From Comamonas thiooxydans (GTDB lineage: Bacteria > Pseudomonadota > Gammaproteobacteria > Burkholderiales > Burkholderiaceae_C): a DNA stretch of 64,000 bases. The notes beneath the pieces were generated by a model. It worked only from the letters and a program-made list of their open reading frames with translations, made no database searches and was not told the DNA's origin. Made by a program: the position numbers and the translations under genes. The stretch is taken from assembly GCF_000964545.1 (NCBI RefSeq), contig NZ_BBVD01000005.1, positions 310,001 to 374,000 of the forward strand, given 5' to 3'. This document shows positions 16,271 to 24,808 of the stretch, piece after piece (position 1 is the first letter of the stretch; each line of letters opens with the position of its first letter).

Positions 16271-17398
16271 TCAAATCCCAGCCGCCTCATCCAGGAACAC
16301 CTTGGCCCGGCGCGGCGTCACCACCAGGGTTTCACCTTCGCGCAGACCCATGTCCTTGAACTGCTGTGCGGGAATCTGGGCTTCAATCAACCCGTCTTCC
16401 CCGGCATGGCTGGCATTTGGTGTGGTCTCGGAGGGAATAAGTTCCAGCCTTGCAATGGGGCCGACCACAATGGCACGCGAAAGCTGAGCCACGATGCCTG
16501 TGGGGCGCCCCTGGGCGTCGAGGTTCTGGCCCGGGGAATAGCGCTCCACTTCCAGATCATGGGGTCGCACATAGGCAAAAGCCTGGCTGTCCTGGGCACC
16601 GCGCGCATCGCTGCTGTCCAGTTGCATGCCCTCATCCAGATAGACCCGGCCATCGCTGGCACGACCCTTGAACAGATTCACATCGCCCAGGAAGCCATAG
16701 ACAAACGGTGTGGCGGGGTTGTCCCAGACTTGCTGGGGCGTGCCTTCCTGTTCGATCTTGCCCTGGTTGATGACCACCACGCGATCCGCCACTTCCAGGG
16801 CCTCCTCCTGGTCGTGGGTCACGAAGATGGAGGTCACATGCAGCTCGTCGTGCAACTGGCGCAACCAGCGTCGCAGCTCCTTGCGTACCTTGGCATCCAG
16901 CGCACCAAAGGGCTCGTCAAGCAGCAGCACCTTGGGCTCGACAGCCAGTGCACGGGCCAGTGCGATACGCTGACGCTGGCCGCCCGAGAGTTGGGATGGA
17001 TAGCGCTCGGCAATCCAGTCCAGCTGCACCAGCTTGAGCAGCTTCATGACCTTTTCCTTGATCACTGCCTCGCTGGGGCGTTCTTTGCGCGGCTTGACAC
17101 GCAGGCCAAAAGCCACGTTCTCGAACACCGTCATATGACGGAACAGCGCGTAGTGCTGGAACACAAAGCCCACGTTGCGGTCTCGCACATGCACATCGGT
17201 GGTGTCTTCACCGCTGAAGTGGATGCTGCCCACATCGGCGGTCTCCAGACCCGCGATGATGCGCAGCAGCGTGGTCTTACCGCAGCCCGATGGGCCGAGC
17301 AAGGCGATCAGCTCGCCCGATTTGATATCCAGACTCACATCGCGCAGGGCCTGAAAATCGCCGAACTGCTTGCTGACATTACGAATTTCGATACTCAT
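16271..17398 (-). CDS. cysA: Sulfate/thiosulfate ABC transporter ATP-binding protein
   Basis: Energises sulfate import at the inner membrane. The 375-residue protein has Walker A (GPSGCGKTT, about residues 35-43), the ABC signature (LSGGQRQRIALARALA), Walker B (VLLLDEPFGALD) and the H-loop (FVTHDQEEALEVADR). A TOBE-like C-terminal domain is present, as is usual for CysA. I start it at MSIEIRN (17398), with GAGA upstream; the frame is open further, but that part overlaps cysW and has no family likeness. Last gene of sbp-cysT-cysW-cysA, 29 bases after cysW. Confidence 0.95.
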   Translation of the reverse strand: MSIEIRNVSKQFGDFQALRDVSLDIKSGELIALLGPSGCGKTTLLRIIAGLETADVGSIHFSGEDTTDVHVRDRNVGFVFQHYALFRHMTVFENVAFGLRVKPRKERPSEAVIKEKVMKLLKLVQLDWIAERYPSQLSGGQRQRIALARALAVEPKVLLLDEPFGALDAKVRKELRRWLRQLHDELHVTSIFVTHDQEEALEVADRVVVINQGKIEQEGTPQQVWDNPATPFVYGFLGDVNLFKGRASDGRVYLDEGMQLDSSDARGAQDSQAFAYVRPHDLEVERYSPGQNLDAQGRPTGIVAQLSRAIVVGPIARLELIPSETTPNASHAGEDGLIEAQIPAQQFKDMGLREGETLVVTPRRAKVFLDEAAGI

Positions 17399-17427
17399 GA
17401 TGAATCTCTTGTTCTGATCCGGGCAGC

Positions 17428-18468
17428 TCAGGCTGCCTTGGCGGTTTTGTTCGTTGCGAGGCTGATCTGGCCTGGGCGCTCGGGCGGTGCTTCGGCAGCG
17501 GCCCTGGCCTGCTGCTCGGCACGCCATTCGGCGAGGGACTTGATCACCAGTGTCACCAGCGCCAGCAGCGCCAGCAGCGATGCCACGGCAAAGGCGGCTG
17601 CTGCCTGATAGTCGGCATACAGCACTTCCACATGCAGCGGCATGGTGTTGGTCTGGCCCCGGATATGGCCGGAGACCACAGACACAGCACCGAACTCGCC
17701 CATGGCACGGGCGTTGCACAGAATCACGCCATAGACCAGACCCCATTTGATATTGGGCAGGGTGACATTCCAGAAAGTCTGCCAGCCCGAGGCACCAAGC
17801 ACAATGGCGGCCTGCTCTTCGTCGCTGCCCTGGGCCTGCATCAGCGGGATCAGTTCACGGGCGATGAAGGGAAAGGTCACGAACACGGTGGCCAGCACGA
17901 TGCCGGGCACGGCAAAGATGATCTGGATCTCATGCTTGGCCAGCCAGGGGCCCAGCCAGCCGTTGGCGCCAAACACCAGCACGTACATCAGACCGGCAAC
18001 CACGGGCGAGATGGAGAATGGCAGATCGATCAAGGTGGTCAAAAAGGCCTTGCCCTTGAACTCGTACTTGGCGATGCACCAGGCGGCGGCCACACCGAAG
18101 ACCAGATTCAGGGGCACGGCAATCAGCGCCGTGATCAATGTGAGCTTGATGGACGAGATCGCATCAGGCTCGCCCAGCGACGTGACATAGACATCCCAGC
18201 CCTTGCGCAGCGCCTCGCCAAAGACGGACAGCAGCGGCAGGATCAGGAAGATCAGCATGAACAGCAGGGCCACTGTGGTCAGAACCCAGCGCACCCAGCG
18301 CGGCTCGGTCGTGGTCATCTTCTCCAGCTTGGCGCTCTTGGGCGGGGCCGTGATCTTGTAGAGCGCGACCAGGACCAGCAGAGCAATGGCGACGATGGTG
18401 AAAAGATGCGCCCAGATGGGCAGCAGATTGGGAAACAGCGCCTGAATCGCTGCGTGAATCGAAGACAT
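17428..18468 (-). CDS. cysW: Sulfate ABC transporter permease CysW, with N-terminal extension
   Basis: The second permease of the sulfate importer. The core (from about residue 50: RWVRWVLTTVALLFMLIFLI to the C-terminus) is a normal CysW with the EAA-type cytoplasmic loop (EEQAAIVLGASGWQTFWNVTLP) that docks on CysA. The chosen start gives 346 residues and adds about 50 residues with one extra hydrophobic helix (HLFTIVAIALLVLVALYKI) before the normal N-terminus. The start overlaps the cysT stop by one base (TGATG), which favours it. An internal ATG at 18318 would give a standard-length protein, but GGAG is only 3 bases from it. Confidence 0.9.
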   Translation of the reverse strand: MSSIHAAIQALFPNLLPIWAHLFTIVAIALLVLVALYKITAPPKSAKLEKMTTTEPRWVRWVLTTVALLFMLIFLILPLLSVFGEALRKGWDVYVTSLGEPDAISSIKLTLITALIAVPLNLVFGVAAAWCIAKYEFKGKAFLTTLIDLPFSISPVVAGLMYVLVFGANGWLGPWLAKHEIQIIFAVPGIVLATVFVTFPFIARELIPLMQAQGSDEEQAAIVLGASGWQTFWNVTLPNIKWGLVYGVILCNARAMGEFGAVSVVSGHIRGQTNTMPLHVEVLYADYQAAAAFAVASLLALLALVTLVIKSLAEWRAEQQARAAAEAPPERPGQISLATNKTAKAA

Positions 18469-19325
18469 CAGCGGCCTCCCTGCGCCTTGCGCTGCCATGC
18501 CTGCAGTGCGTTAATCAGCAGCAGCAATACAAAAGAGATCAGCAGCATCACCACGGCCACAGCCGTGGCACCGGCTACATCGTGTTGATCCAGCTTGGCC
18601 ATGATGATCAACGGAGTGATTTCCGAGACCATGGGAATGTTGCCGGCAATGAAGATCACCGAGCCATATTCACCCACGGCGCGCGCAAAAGCCATGGCAA
18701 AACCGGTCAGCAGCGCCGGACCGATATGCGGCAGTATGACCTTGTAGAAAATCTGCCAGCGCGATGCGCCCAGACTGGTTGCCGCCTCTTCCAGCTCCTT
18801 CTCGAAGTCTTCAAGCACCGGCTGAACGGTACGCACCACAAAAGGCAGACCGATGAAAATCAGTGCAATGGCGATGCCCTTGGGGTTGTAGGCCATCTGA
18901 ATGCCCAGCGACTCGAAGTACTGTCCGATCCAGCCATTGCCCGCATACAGCGCCGACAGCGAGATACCGGCCACGGCCGTAGGCAGCGCAAACGGCAGAT
19001 CGACCAGCGCATCCACCACCTTCTTGCCGGGGAACTGGTAGCGCACCAGCACCCAGGCGATCAGCATGCCGAACACCACGTTCACGCAGGCCGCAATAAA
19101 GGACATGGTGAAGGACAGCTCGTAGGAAGCGACCACGGCCGGCGCCGATACCGCAGTCCAGAACTGCTCCCAGGTCAATGAGAAGCTTTTGAACAGCAGG
19201 GCTACCAGCGGGATAAGCACGATGATGCTCAGATAGAAAATGGTGTAGCCCAGCGTCAACCCGAAACCGGGCAACACTCGCTTGGCACTACGCGCCTTGC
19301 GTGGGGCTAGAGCAGCAGAGGACAT
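18468..19325 (-). CDS. cysT: Sulfate ABC transporter permease CysT
   Basis: First permease of the sulfate importer, 285 residues with six membrane helices. The EAA loop (ELEEAATSLGASRWQIFYKVILP) and the family segment DALVDLPFALPTAVAG are clear. A TTG two codons upstream (19331) is the only other nearby start; I prefer ATG at 19325. It follows sbp by about 165 bases that hold a dispersed hairpin repeat, and is one base from cysW. Confidence 0.94.
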   Translation of the reverse strand: MSSAALAPRKARSAKRVLPGFGLTLGYTIFYLSIIVLIPLVALLFKSFSLTWEQFWTAVSAPAVVASYELSFTMSFIAACVNVVFGMLIAWVLVRYQFPGKKVVDALVDLPFALPTAVAGISLSALYAGNGWIGQYFESLGIQMAYNPKGIAIALIFIGLPFVVRTVQPVLEDFEKELEEAATSLGASRWQIFYKVILPHIGPALLTGFAMAFARAVGEYGSVIFIAGNIPMVSEITPLIIMAKLDQHDVAGATAVAVVMLLISFVLLLLINALQAWQRKAQGGR

Positions 19326-19466
19326 ATTCAAAAGGCAATGTAGAAAAAGTGATTGCAGCCAACATGCCGGGCCTATGAACAGGCAGGCGCCCCACAGGGA
19401 CGCCGAGCAAGGGCCGCCCCTTACGCTTGGGGCGTCGCCCCCTCCCGCGCAGCGAGAGAGGGGAAA

Positions 19467-19488
19467 GCGGCATGGCCGCTCAGGGGGG
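19467..19488 (-). repeat. Dispersed 3'-end hairpin repeat, copy B (after sbp)
   Basis: Minus strand: CCCCCCTGA, then GCGGC-loop-GCCGC, 4 bases after the sbp stop. The arms differ from the other copies (GCGGC instead of GCGCC), yet pairing is kept, a compensatory pattern. More paired C/G-rich sequence continues to about 19385. Confidence 0.7.
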
Positions 19489-19492
19489 ATCT

Positions 19493-20494
19493 TTATTTAC
19501 CGGGGGTGTAGAGCTTGTCGAACTGACCGCCATCGTTGAAGTGCACCTTCTGCGCTTCGGTCAGGGAGCCGAAGTACTTGGCCACGGTGAACTGCTTGAT
19601 GGGCTTGAACTGGTCGGCGTGCTTCTTGAGCACCGCTTCGGAGCGAGGACGGATCGCATGCTTGGCGGCGATTTCCTGGGCCTCGTCAGAGTACAGCCAT
19701 TGCAGATAGTCGATGGCCAGCTGGGTCGTGCCCTTCTTGGCGACGGTGCGCTCGACCACAGCCACAGGGTTCTCGGCCACGATGCTCACCGATGGGTAGA
19801 CCGCGTCGACCTTGCCCTGGCCGAATTCACGGTCCACGGACACGACTTCGGATTCGAAGGTGATCAGCACATCGCCGATATTGCGCTGCAAGAAGATGCT
19901 GGTCGCATCGCGGCCGCCCTTGCCCAGCACAGGCACGTTCTTGTAGAGCTTCTGCACGAATTCGGCCGCTTGCGCATCGGTGCCGCCCTTTTCACGCACC
20001 GAACCCCAGGCTGCCAGATAGGCGTAGCGACCATTGCCGCCGGTCTTTGGGTTGACCACCACGACCTTCACATCTGGGCGCACCAGGTCGGACCAGTCCT
20101 TGATGTTCTTGGGATTGCCGTTGCGCACCAGGAACAGCATGGTCGATGTAGTGGGCGATGCGTCATGCGGGAACTTCTTGTTCCAGTCCTTGGCGACCAC
20201 GCCGTTCTGGGCCAGGAAATCCACATCGGTGGTCGTGTTGAAAGTCACCACATCGGCAGCCAGGCCGTCATTGACGGCGCGGGCCTGGGCACTAGAGCCG
20301 CCATGGGACTGATCCACCTTGATGTCCACGCCCTTGGTCTTCTTGTAATGAGCGATGAAGGCAGCGTTGTAATCCTTGTAGAACTCGCGGGCCACGTCAT
20401 AGGAGACATTGAGCAGTTGAGTCTGTGCCGAGACAGCGCCTGCTGCTGCCAGTGCGATGGATGCCAACAATGTCTTGAGCTTCACGGAATGCAT
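19493..20494 (-). CDS. sbp: Periplasmic sulfate-binding protein
   Basis: Captures sulfate in the periplasm for the CysTWA importer. The 333-residue precursor has a signal peptide (residues 1-23, cut after VSA), then the family start LLNVSYDVAREFYKDYNAAF and the anion-site segment SHGGSSAQARAV. I use ATG 20494, with AAGG 9 bases upstream; the frame continues to 20563 but would cross a palindromic operator-like site. First gene of the sulfate operon. Confidence 0.95.
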   Translation of the reverse strand: MHSVKLKTLLASIALAAAGAVSAQTQLLNVSYDVAREFYKDYNAAFIAHYKKTKGVDIKVDQSHGGSSAQARAVNDGLAADVVTFNTTTDVDFLAQNGVVAKDWNKKFPHDASPTTSTMLFLVRNGNPKNIKDWSDLVRPDVKVVVVNPKTGGNGRYAYLAAWGSVREKGGTDAQAAEFVQKLYKNVPVLGKGGRDATSIFLQRNIGDVLITFESEVVSVDREFGQGKVDAVYPSVSIVAENPVAVVERTVAKKGTTQLAIDYLQWLYSDEAQEIAAKHAIRPRSEAVLKKHADQFKPIKQFTVAKYFGSLTEAQKVHFNDGGQFDKLYTPGK

Positions 20495-20515
20495 GGTTCG
20501 CTGCCTTTTCTTGAG

Positions 20516-20539
20516 CAATGTGTATAGATGTACACATTG
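20516..20539 (-). promoter_or_regulatory. Perfect palindrome before sbp, candidate operator
   Basis: A 24-base site, CAATGTGTA-N6-TACACATTG, with perfectly matched 9-base arms, ends 22 bases before the sbp ATG. Just beyond it the DNA turns very A/T-rich (20550-20640), as expected for a promoter. It could be a regulator site or an mRNA hairpin in the leader. It does not look like a CysB site, which is usually not palindromic. Confidence 0.6.
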
Positions 20540-20713
20540 TGCGAACGACTCCTTAAAACTCAAAAGAATATATTTTTCTTTGTTTTTCTGAAATTCAATA
20601 TAAAGAATAAAACAGCACGCGAGTTCAAGGTAAAAAATAGCCGTAAGCGCTCTACCAGCAAGTGCATGCAGCTATCAAAAAAAGAAGCATCAAAGAGAAA
20701 CAACCCCGGGATT

Positions 20714-21301
20714 TCAGGCCGCAAGTGCAGCTGCCTGCAAGGGCCGGGCCGAGGCCTGAGCATTCCAGCCGCCCTGCTCGGTCAGCGACTGCAGCAGTGC
20801 CAGCCCCAGCGGCCAGGCTCCGAAGCCCGACTCGATATTGATATGTCCGGCGTTCTGCAAACGCACCAGCTCGCTGCCCCAGGCCCTGGCATAAGCGCCC
20901 GCACGGCGAATGGGGCAGAACGGATCATTGCTGCTGGCCACCAGCACGCTGCGATAGGGCAGCGGCGCATAGGGCACGGGGGCGAAGTCGGCAAGCTGGG
21001 CGCGGCGCTCGGGGTCGGCAGGAGCCACCAGCAAGGCGCCATGAACGCGCGCCGCGGCAGCCTCGCCCAGATGCGCGGTCGTGATGCAGCCCAGGCTGTG
21101 AGCCACGATGACGGCAGGACGTTCATCGGAGAGCAAGACTCTTTCCAGCTCCGCCACCCAGGCATCGCGGTGCGGCACCAGCCAGTCCTGCTGCTGCACA
21201 CGCACGGCGCCTTCCAGCTGCTCAGCCCACAGGCTTTGCCAATGGCCGGGACCGGAGTTGCGCCAGCCAGGCACGATCACGATGCGAAATGGGGATGTCA
21301 T
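20714..21301 (-). CDS. RBBP9/YdeN-family alpha/beta hydrolase
   Basis: A 195-residue small serine hydrolase of unknown natural substrate. The catalytic triad is visible: nucleophile serine in AHSLGC (about residue 69), aspartate in SSNDPF, histidine in NAGHIN. The N-terminal strand IVIVPGWRNSGPGHWQ carries the oxyanion region typical of this family. AGGAGG precedes the ATG. Monocistronic, between sbp and a LysR gene on the same strand. Confidence 0.88.
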   Translation of the reverse strand: MTSPFRIVIVPGWRNSGPGHWQSLWAEQLEGAVRVQQQDWLVPHRDAWVAELERVLLSDERPAVIVAHSLGCITTAHLGEAAAARVHGALLVAPADPERRAQLADFAPVPYAPLPYRSVLVASSNDPFCPIRRAGAYARAWGSELVRLQNAGHINIESGFGAWPLGLALLQSLTEQGGWNAQASARPLQAAALAA

Positions 21302-21442
21302 GCTGCCTCCTGTAATCTCGGAGCGCCAGCCGGGCCAAAGGAAAAAGCCCGGCGTGCTCCTGATCTGATAACAAGGCAGTCATTGTGGGCAAGGCTTGCC
21401 CAAATCCCAACGAATGTTTTGTTGTTATCTTATGGGCAGAAG

Positions 21443-22384
21443 CTAATGCTGCGCCGAAGCCGATGCTGCCTTTTGCACGGCAGAGATGCTGCTGCCCGGC
21501 ATGCGCTCCCCAAGGAAGTCCAGGAAATGCCGCACCGCCGGTGCCAACCCACGCCGCGAGGGGAACACCGCATGCACGATGCCGCGCGGAGGTGCCCATT
21601 GCGGCAGCAACTGCACCAGAGTGCCCCGGGTCAATTCGTCCTGACACATATAGTCAGGCAGCCAGCACATGCCGCTGCCGGCCAGGGCCGCAAATTTCAG
21701 CGTCAGCAAGTCATCGACCACATAGCGCGGCTGCAGCTGCAGCCGGTGCTCCTTGCCTTCGGGCCCGACGAGCAGCAGGCTGGAATGGCCGTCGACTGCA
21801 GTCATCGCCATGCTGTCCAGCAACTGCAAGTCCTCCAGCGACCTGGGCGTGCCCTGACGCTGCAGCAGATCGGGGCTGGCCACCAGAATCTGGCGCGAGC
21901 TGTCGAGTCGCTTGACGACCATGGAGCCGCTGTCCTCCAGCGTGGCACGCACGCGCAATGCGACATCAACCCCCTCCTCGACCAGATTGACTGGGCGGTT
22001 GGTGACCTGCATCTCCACCTGCACCAGCGGGCAGCGCTTGAGGAATTCGGGCATCAGCTCGCCCAGGACGGTCTGCGCCAGCGTCACCGGGCAGGTCACA
22101 CGAATGGTGCCGCGCGGCTCGGTCTGGACTTCGGCCACGGCATCCGACGCTGCCAGGGCGGCATCGCGCATGGCCTGGCCGTGGCGCAGAAAGGCCTCCC
22201 CCACTTGTGTCAGAGACAGCTTGCGGGTGGTGCGTTGCAGCAAGCGCACCCCAAGGTGGGCCTCAAGTTCGGCAACACGGCGCGAGAGGCGCGACTTGGG
22301 AATACCCAGTGCCCGCCCCGCAGCGGCAAAGCCGCCGCGCTCGACCACTTCGACGAAGTACAGCATGTCGTTGAGATCCACCAT
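21443..22384 (-). CDS. LysR-family regulator, probable regulator of azoR
   Basis: A 313-residue LysR-type regulator of the CrgA/AaeR-like branch: helix-turn-helix at residues 15-45 (RGGFAAAGRALGIPKSRLSRRVAELEAHLG) written here only by position 12-41, and an effector domain from about residue 90 (RGTIRVTCPVTLAQTVLGEL). It is divergent from the azoreductase gene across a 194-base A/T-rich gap. That pairing of LysR with a quinone- or azo-reductase usually means induction by quinones or electrophiles. The effector is inferred. Confidence 0.88.
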   Translation of the reverse strand: MVDLNDMLYFVEVVERGGFAAAGRALGIPKSRLSRRVAELEAHLGVRLLQRTTRKLSLTQVGEAFLRHGQAMRDAALAASDAVAEVQTEPRGTIRVTCPVTLAQTVLGELMPEFLKRCPLVQVEMQVTNRPVNLVEEGVDVALRVRATLEDSGSMVVKRLDSSRQILVASPDLLQRQGTPRSLEDLQLLDSMAMTAVDGHSSLLLVGPEGKEHRLQLQPRYVVDDLLTLKFAALAGSGMCWLPDYMCQDELTRGTLVQLLPQWAPPRGIVHAVFPSRRGLAPAVRHFLDFLGERMPGSSISAVQKAASASAQH

Positions 22385-22578
22385 GCATATATCCTTGGAC
22401 TCGATTGAATTGATATTTGGAACGATCTATCGCATTTTTGCAGACTTATTGCCAAATCTAAACAAATCTACAATCTATCCCATTGCAATTCAAAACGAAT
22501 CACTGTTTTGCCGCAACGCAGCATCTGAGCTGGGCAAGAAGTGCTCTTTTACTCATTTTTAGAGGTATAGGTACCAAT

Positions 22579-23196
22579 ATGCAAATCCTGCACATCGACT
22601 CTTCCATCACTGGCTCCAGTTCCGTTACCCGCTCCCTGACAGCCGATATCGTTGCCAACCTCAAGCAGGCCAACCCCGAAGCCAAGGTGGACTACCTGGA
22701 CCTGGCCGTGAGCGCCCCCAGCCACCTGAGCGCGCAATCTCTGGGCTTTCGCACCGGCCAGGCCGCTGCCACCGAAGTCGAACGCCAGGAAAACGCCGTC
22801 TCCGAAGCGCTGGTCAGCCAATTCCTGGCTGCTGACGTGATCGTGGTGGGTGCCCCCTTCTACAACTTCACCATCCCCTCGCAGCTGAAGGCCTGGCTGG
22901 ACCGCATCGCCCAGGCTGGCCGTACGTTCAAGTACACCGCCACCGGTCCCGTGGGTCTGGCCGGCGACAAGAAGGTCATCGTCGCTTCCGCTCGCGGCGG
23001 CGCATACTCCACCAGCGAAGCGGGCCAGGCCATGGAGCACCAGGAAAGCTACCTGAAGGTGATCTTCGGCTTCATGGGCGTGACCGACGTGACCATCGTT
23101 CGAGCCGAAGGCGTGGCCATGGGCCCCGACGCCAAGGCTGCCGCCATGGAAGCAGCCAAGGCTCAGATCGAGCAAGCACAAGCCGTCGCTGCCTGA
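22579..23196 (+). CDS. azoR: FMN-dependent NADH-azoreductase / quinone reductase
   Basis: A 205-residue flavodoxin-fold enzyme using NADH to reduce azo bonds and quinones. It shows the FMN-phosphate loop (HIDSSITGSSSVTRSL, residues 5-20), the flavin segment VGAPFYNFTIPSQLKAWLD and SARGGAY of the AzoR family. An AGG lies 7 bases before ATG 22579; the longer open frame from 22483 crosses the promoter region. Followed by a strong terminator, and probably controlled by the divergent LysR gene. Confidence 0.93.
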   Translation: MQILHIDSSITGSSSVTRSLTADIVANLKQANPEAKVDYLDLAVSAPSHLSAQSLGFRTGQAAATEVERQENAVSEALVSQFLAADVIVVGAPFYNFTIPSQLKAWLDRIAQAGRTFKYTATGPVGLAGDKKVIVASARGGAYSTSEAGQAMEHQESYLKVIFGFMGVTDVTIVRAEGVAMGPDAKAAAMEAAKAQIEQAQAVAA

Positions 23197-23212
23197 TAGC
23201 AGGCAAAGCTGC

Positions 23213-23248
23213 AAAAGCCGGTACCGCCCAGGGCGTACCGGCTTTTTT
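23213..23248 (+). terminator. Intrinsic terminator of azoR
   Basis: A 12-base-pair stem (AAAAGCCGGTAC / GTACCGGCTTTT) with a 10-base loop, followed by T residues, 17 bases after the azoR stop. Confidence 0.93.
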
Positions 23249-23396
23249 GCGCAACAAACTTGCTCACGACCAAGGTTTTGGACATTTCCGACTGAAGTTC
23301 TGGAAAAAGCTGCCGATCTGAAGGCCTGAACCCGCTATTTTTGATACGCTGAAAACAGTTAGATACCGATCAGGTCCGAGTCTCGGTTGCTCGAAC

Positions 23397-23825
23397 ATGC
23401 TTTCCCAGATGCCAGCTTCCCGTCCCATGCCCACCGCCGTCCGTCAATCGCCTCAGCGCTCCGACGAAAACCTCGTCGTCACCGCTATTGCCGTATTTCT
23501 GGTGGCAGCACTGATTCTGGGTACGGTCGCCTATCGATACTTCAAGCATTCACAGCAGCAGGAGCAGACTCGCAGCGAGCGTCAGGCCTACAAGCGCTAT
23601 AACGACTATCTGGACTCCACCGAACAGGCAACTGCCAAGCCTGCCGCCAATCCGCCTTCCCCCGTACAGGCCAGCGCTCCTGCCGCAGCGCCCAGCATGG
23701 CCGAGAAGCTGCTCAGCCACCCTGCCGTCACGCCAGGCCCCGGCTTCAACGCTCCCGGCGTGCAGCAGACCGGCGTGGCCATCATCGATGCGATAGATCA
23801 CGCCCAGGCAACCGCCAAGCAGTAA
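23397..23825 (+). CDS. Single-pass membrane protein, function unknown
   Basis: A 142-residue protein with one clear membrane helix (about residues 25-46, LVVTAIAVFLVAALILGTVA). A charged Q/R/E-rich segment follows (50-75), then a Pro/Ala-rich linker and a short ordered tail. The layout suggests an N-in, C-out anchored protein with a flexible periplasmic tail. I recognise no family. It stands alone, convergent with the SDR gene. Confidence 0.6.
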   Translation: MLSQMPASRPMPTAVRQSPQRSDENLVVTAIAVFLVAALILGTVAYRYFKHSQQQEQTRSERQAYKRYNDYLDSTEQATAKPAANPPSPVQASAPAAAPSMAEKLLSHPAVTPGPGFNAPGVQQTGVAIIDAIDHAQATAKQ

Positions 23826-23866
23826 GGTCAAGAAGGCAGGCAGGCTTTGCCTTGCTGCCCGGCAGC

Positions 23867-24664
23867 TCAGCGCATCACCAGACCGCCGTCGACAAGCAGC
23901 AGCTGCCCGGTCATGAAACCGCTGAGTTCCGACGCCAGAAACAGCACCGGCCCCGCCACATCTTCGGGCCGTGCCAGCCGCCGCAGCGGCGTGGCCGCCA
24001 TCAGCGATTCACGAAAAGACTCCTTGCTGTCCTGCGTACCCTGCGTGGGATAGACCAGACCGGGTGCTACACAGTTGACGCGGATGCCTACTGGCCCAAG
24101 CTCGCTGGCCAGATTGCGGCTGAAGGCCAGCAAAGCCCCCTTGGATGTCGTGTAGTCGTGATAGGCAACGACTGGCTGCTCCACCAGGTTGCTGACAATG
24201 TTGACAATGCTGCCGCGCGCGCGCTGGCGCATCAACGGCAGCACCGCACGGCAGACATTGAAGCTTGCACCGACGGCCCCGTCGAACTGGGCCTGATAGT
24301 CCGCCCATTGCAGATCGTCAAAACGGCTGCGGCGTTCCGGATCGAATGCATAGGGCCTGAAGGCATTGTTGACCACGATATCAATGCCCCCCGCTTCACG
24401 CACGATGCCGTCCACCATGCCCTGCACCGCATCGGGCGAGCCCACATCGGCCTTGACCGCCCAGGCATCACCGCCCGAGTCCTTGCCCGCGGCCAGGCAG
24501 GCATCCACGGTGCTGGCTGCAGCCTCGTCATTGGACAGGTAGTTGACGGCCACGGTCGCACCCTCGCGCGCAAACGCCAGGGCAATCGCCGCGCCAATGC
24601 CGCGGCTGGCTCCCGTCACCAGCACCACCTTGCCGCGCAAGCCCATTGAAGAAGACTGACTCAT
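23867..24664 (-). CDS. Short-chain dehydrogenase/reductase of the thiamine-riboswitch operon
   Basis: A 265-residue classical SDR, annotated by likeness to FabG. It has the TGASRGIG cofactor loop (about residues 17-24), the NNA segment and the catalytic YxxxK (YTTSK, about 167-171) with an upstream serine (IVSN). It probably uses NAD(P)H to interconvert a carbonyl and an alcohol. It is the last gene on the strand after LuxE-like, LuxC-like and transporter genes, 144 bases behind the binding-protein gene with a dispersed repeat between. I infer that it could reduce the aldehyde made by the LuxC-like enzyme. ATG 24664 preferred to a GTG two codons upstream. Confidence 0.88.
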   Translation of the reverse strand: MSQSSSMGLRGKVVLVTGASRGIGAAIALAFAREGATVAVNYLSNDEAAASTVDACLAAGKDSGGDAWAVKADVGSPDAVQGMVDGIVREAGGIDIVVNNAFRPYAFDPERRSRFDDLQWADYQAQFDGAVGASFNVCRAVLPLMRQRARGSIVNIVSNLVEQPVVAYHDYTTSKGALLAFSRNLASELGPVGIRVNCVAPGLVYPTQGTQDSKESFRESLMAATPLRRLARPEDVAGPVLFLASELSGFMTGQLLLVDGGLVMR

Positions 24665-24734
24665 ATTCACGATTTCCGCTCAAACACTGACAGGCCACAG
24701 GCAGGAGACAGCAAGCAAGTGCCTTGGCGGCTCG

Positions 24735-24804
24735 GCGCCCTGCACTGATGCTGTCGTACCCCTCCCCAAAGCTCGGCGCCGCCCAAACGGTGCGCCTCAG
24801 GGGG
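24735..24804 (-). repeat. Dispersed 3'-end hairpin repeat, copy C (after the thiamine-locus binding protein)
   Basis: Minus strand: CCCCCTGAGGCGC starts 4 bases after the stop of the binding-protein gene, followed by C/G-rich self-complementary sequence (GGCGGCGCCG). Core at 24792-24804. It separates the transporter genes from the SDR gene. Confidence 0.6.
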
Positions 24805-24808
24805 AGAT

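Noticed and set aside
20528..22408. A 626-codon plus-strand frame from the sbp leader through the hydrolase and LysR genes
   Set aside because: It is antisense to two clear genes on the minus strand and crosses the sbp promoter region.
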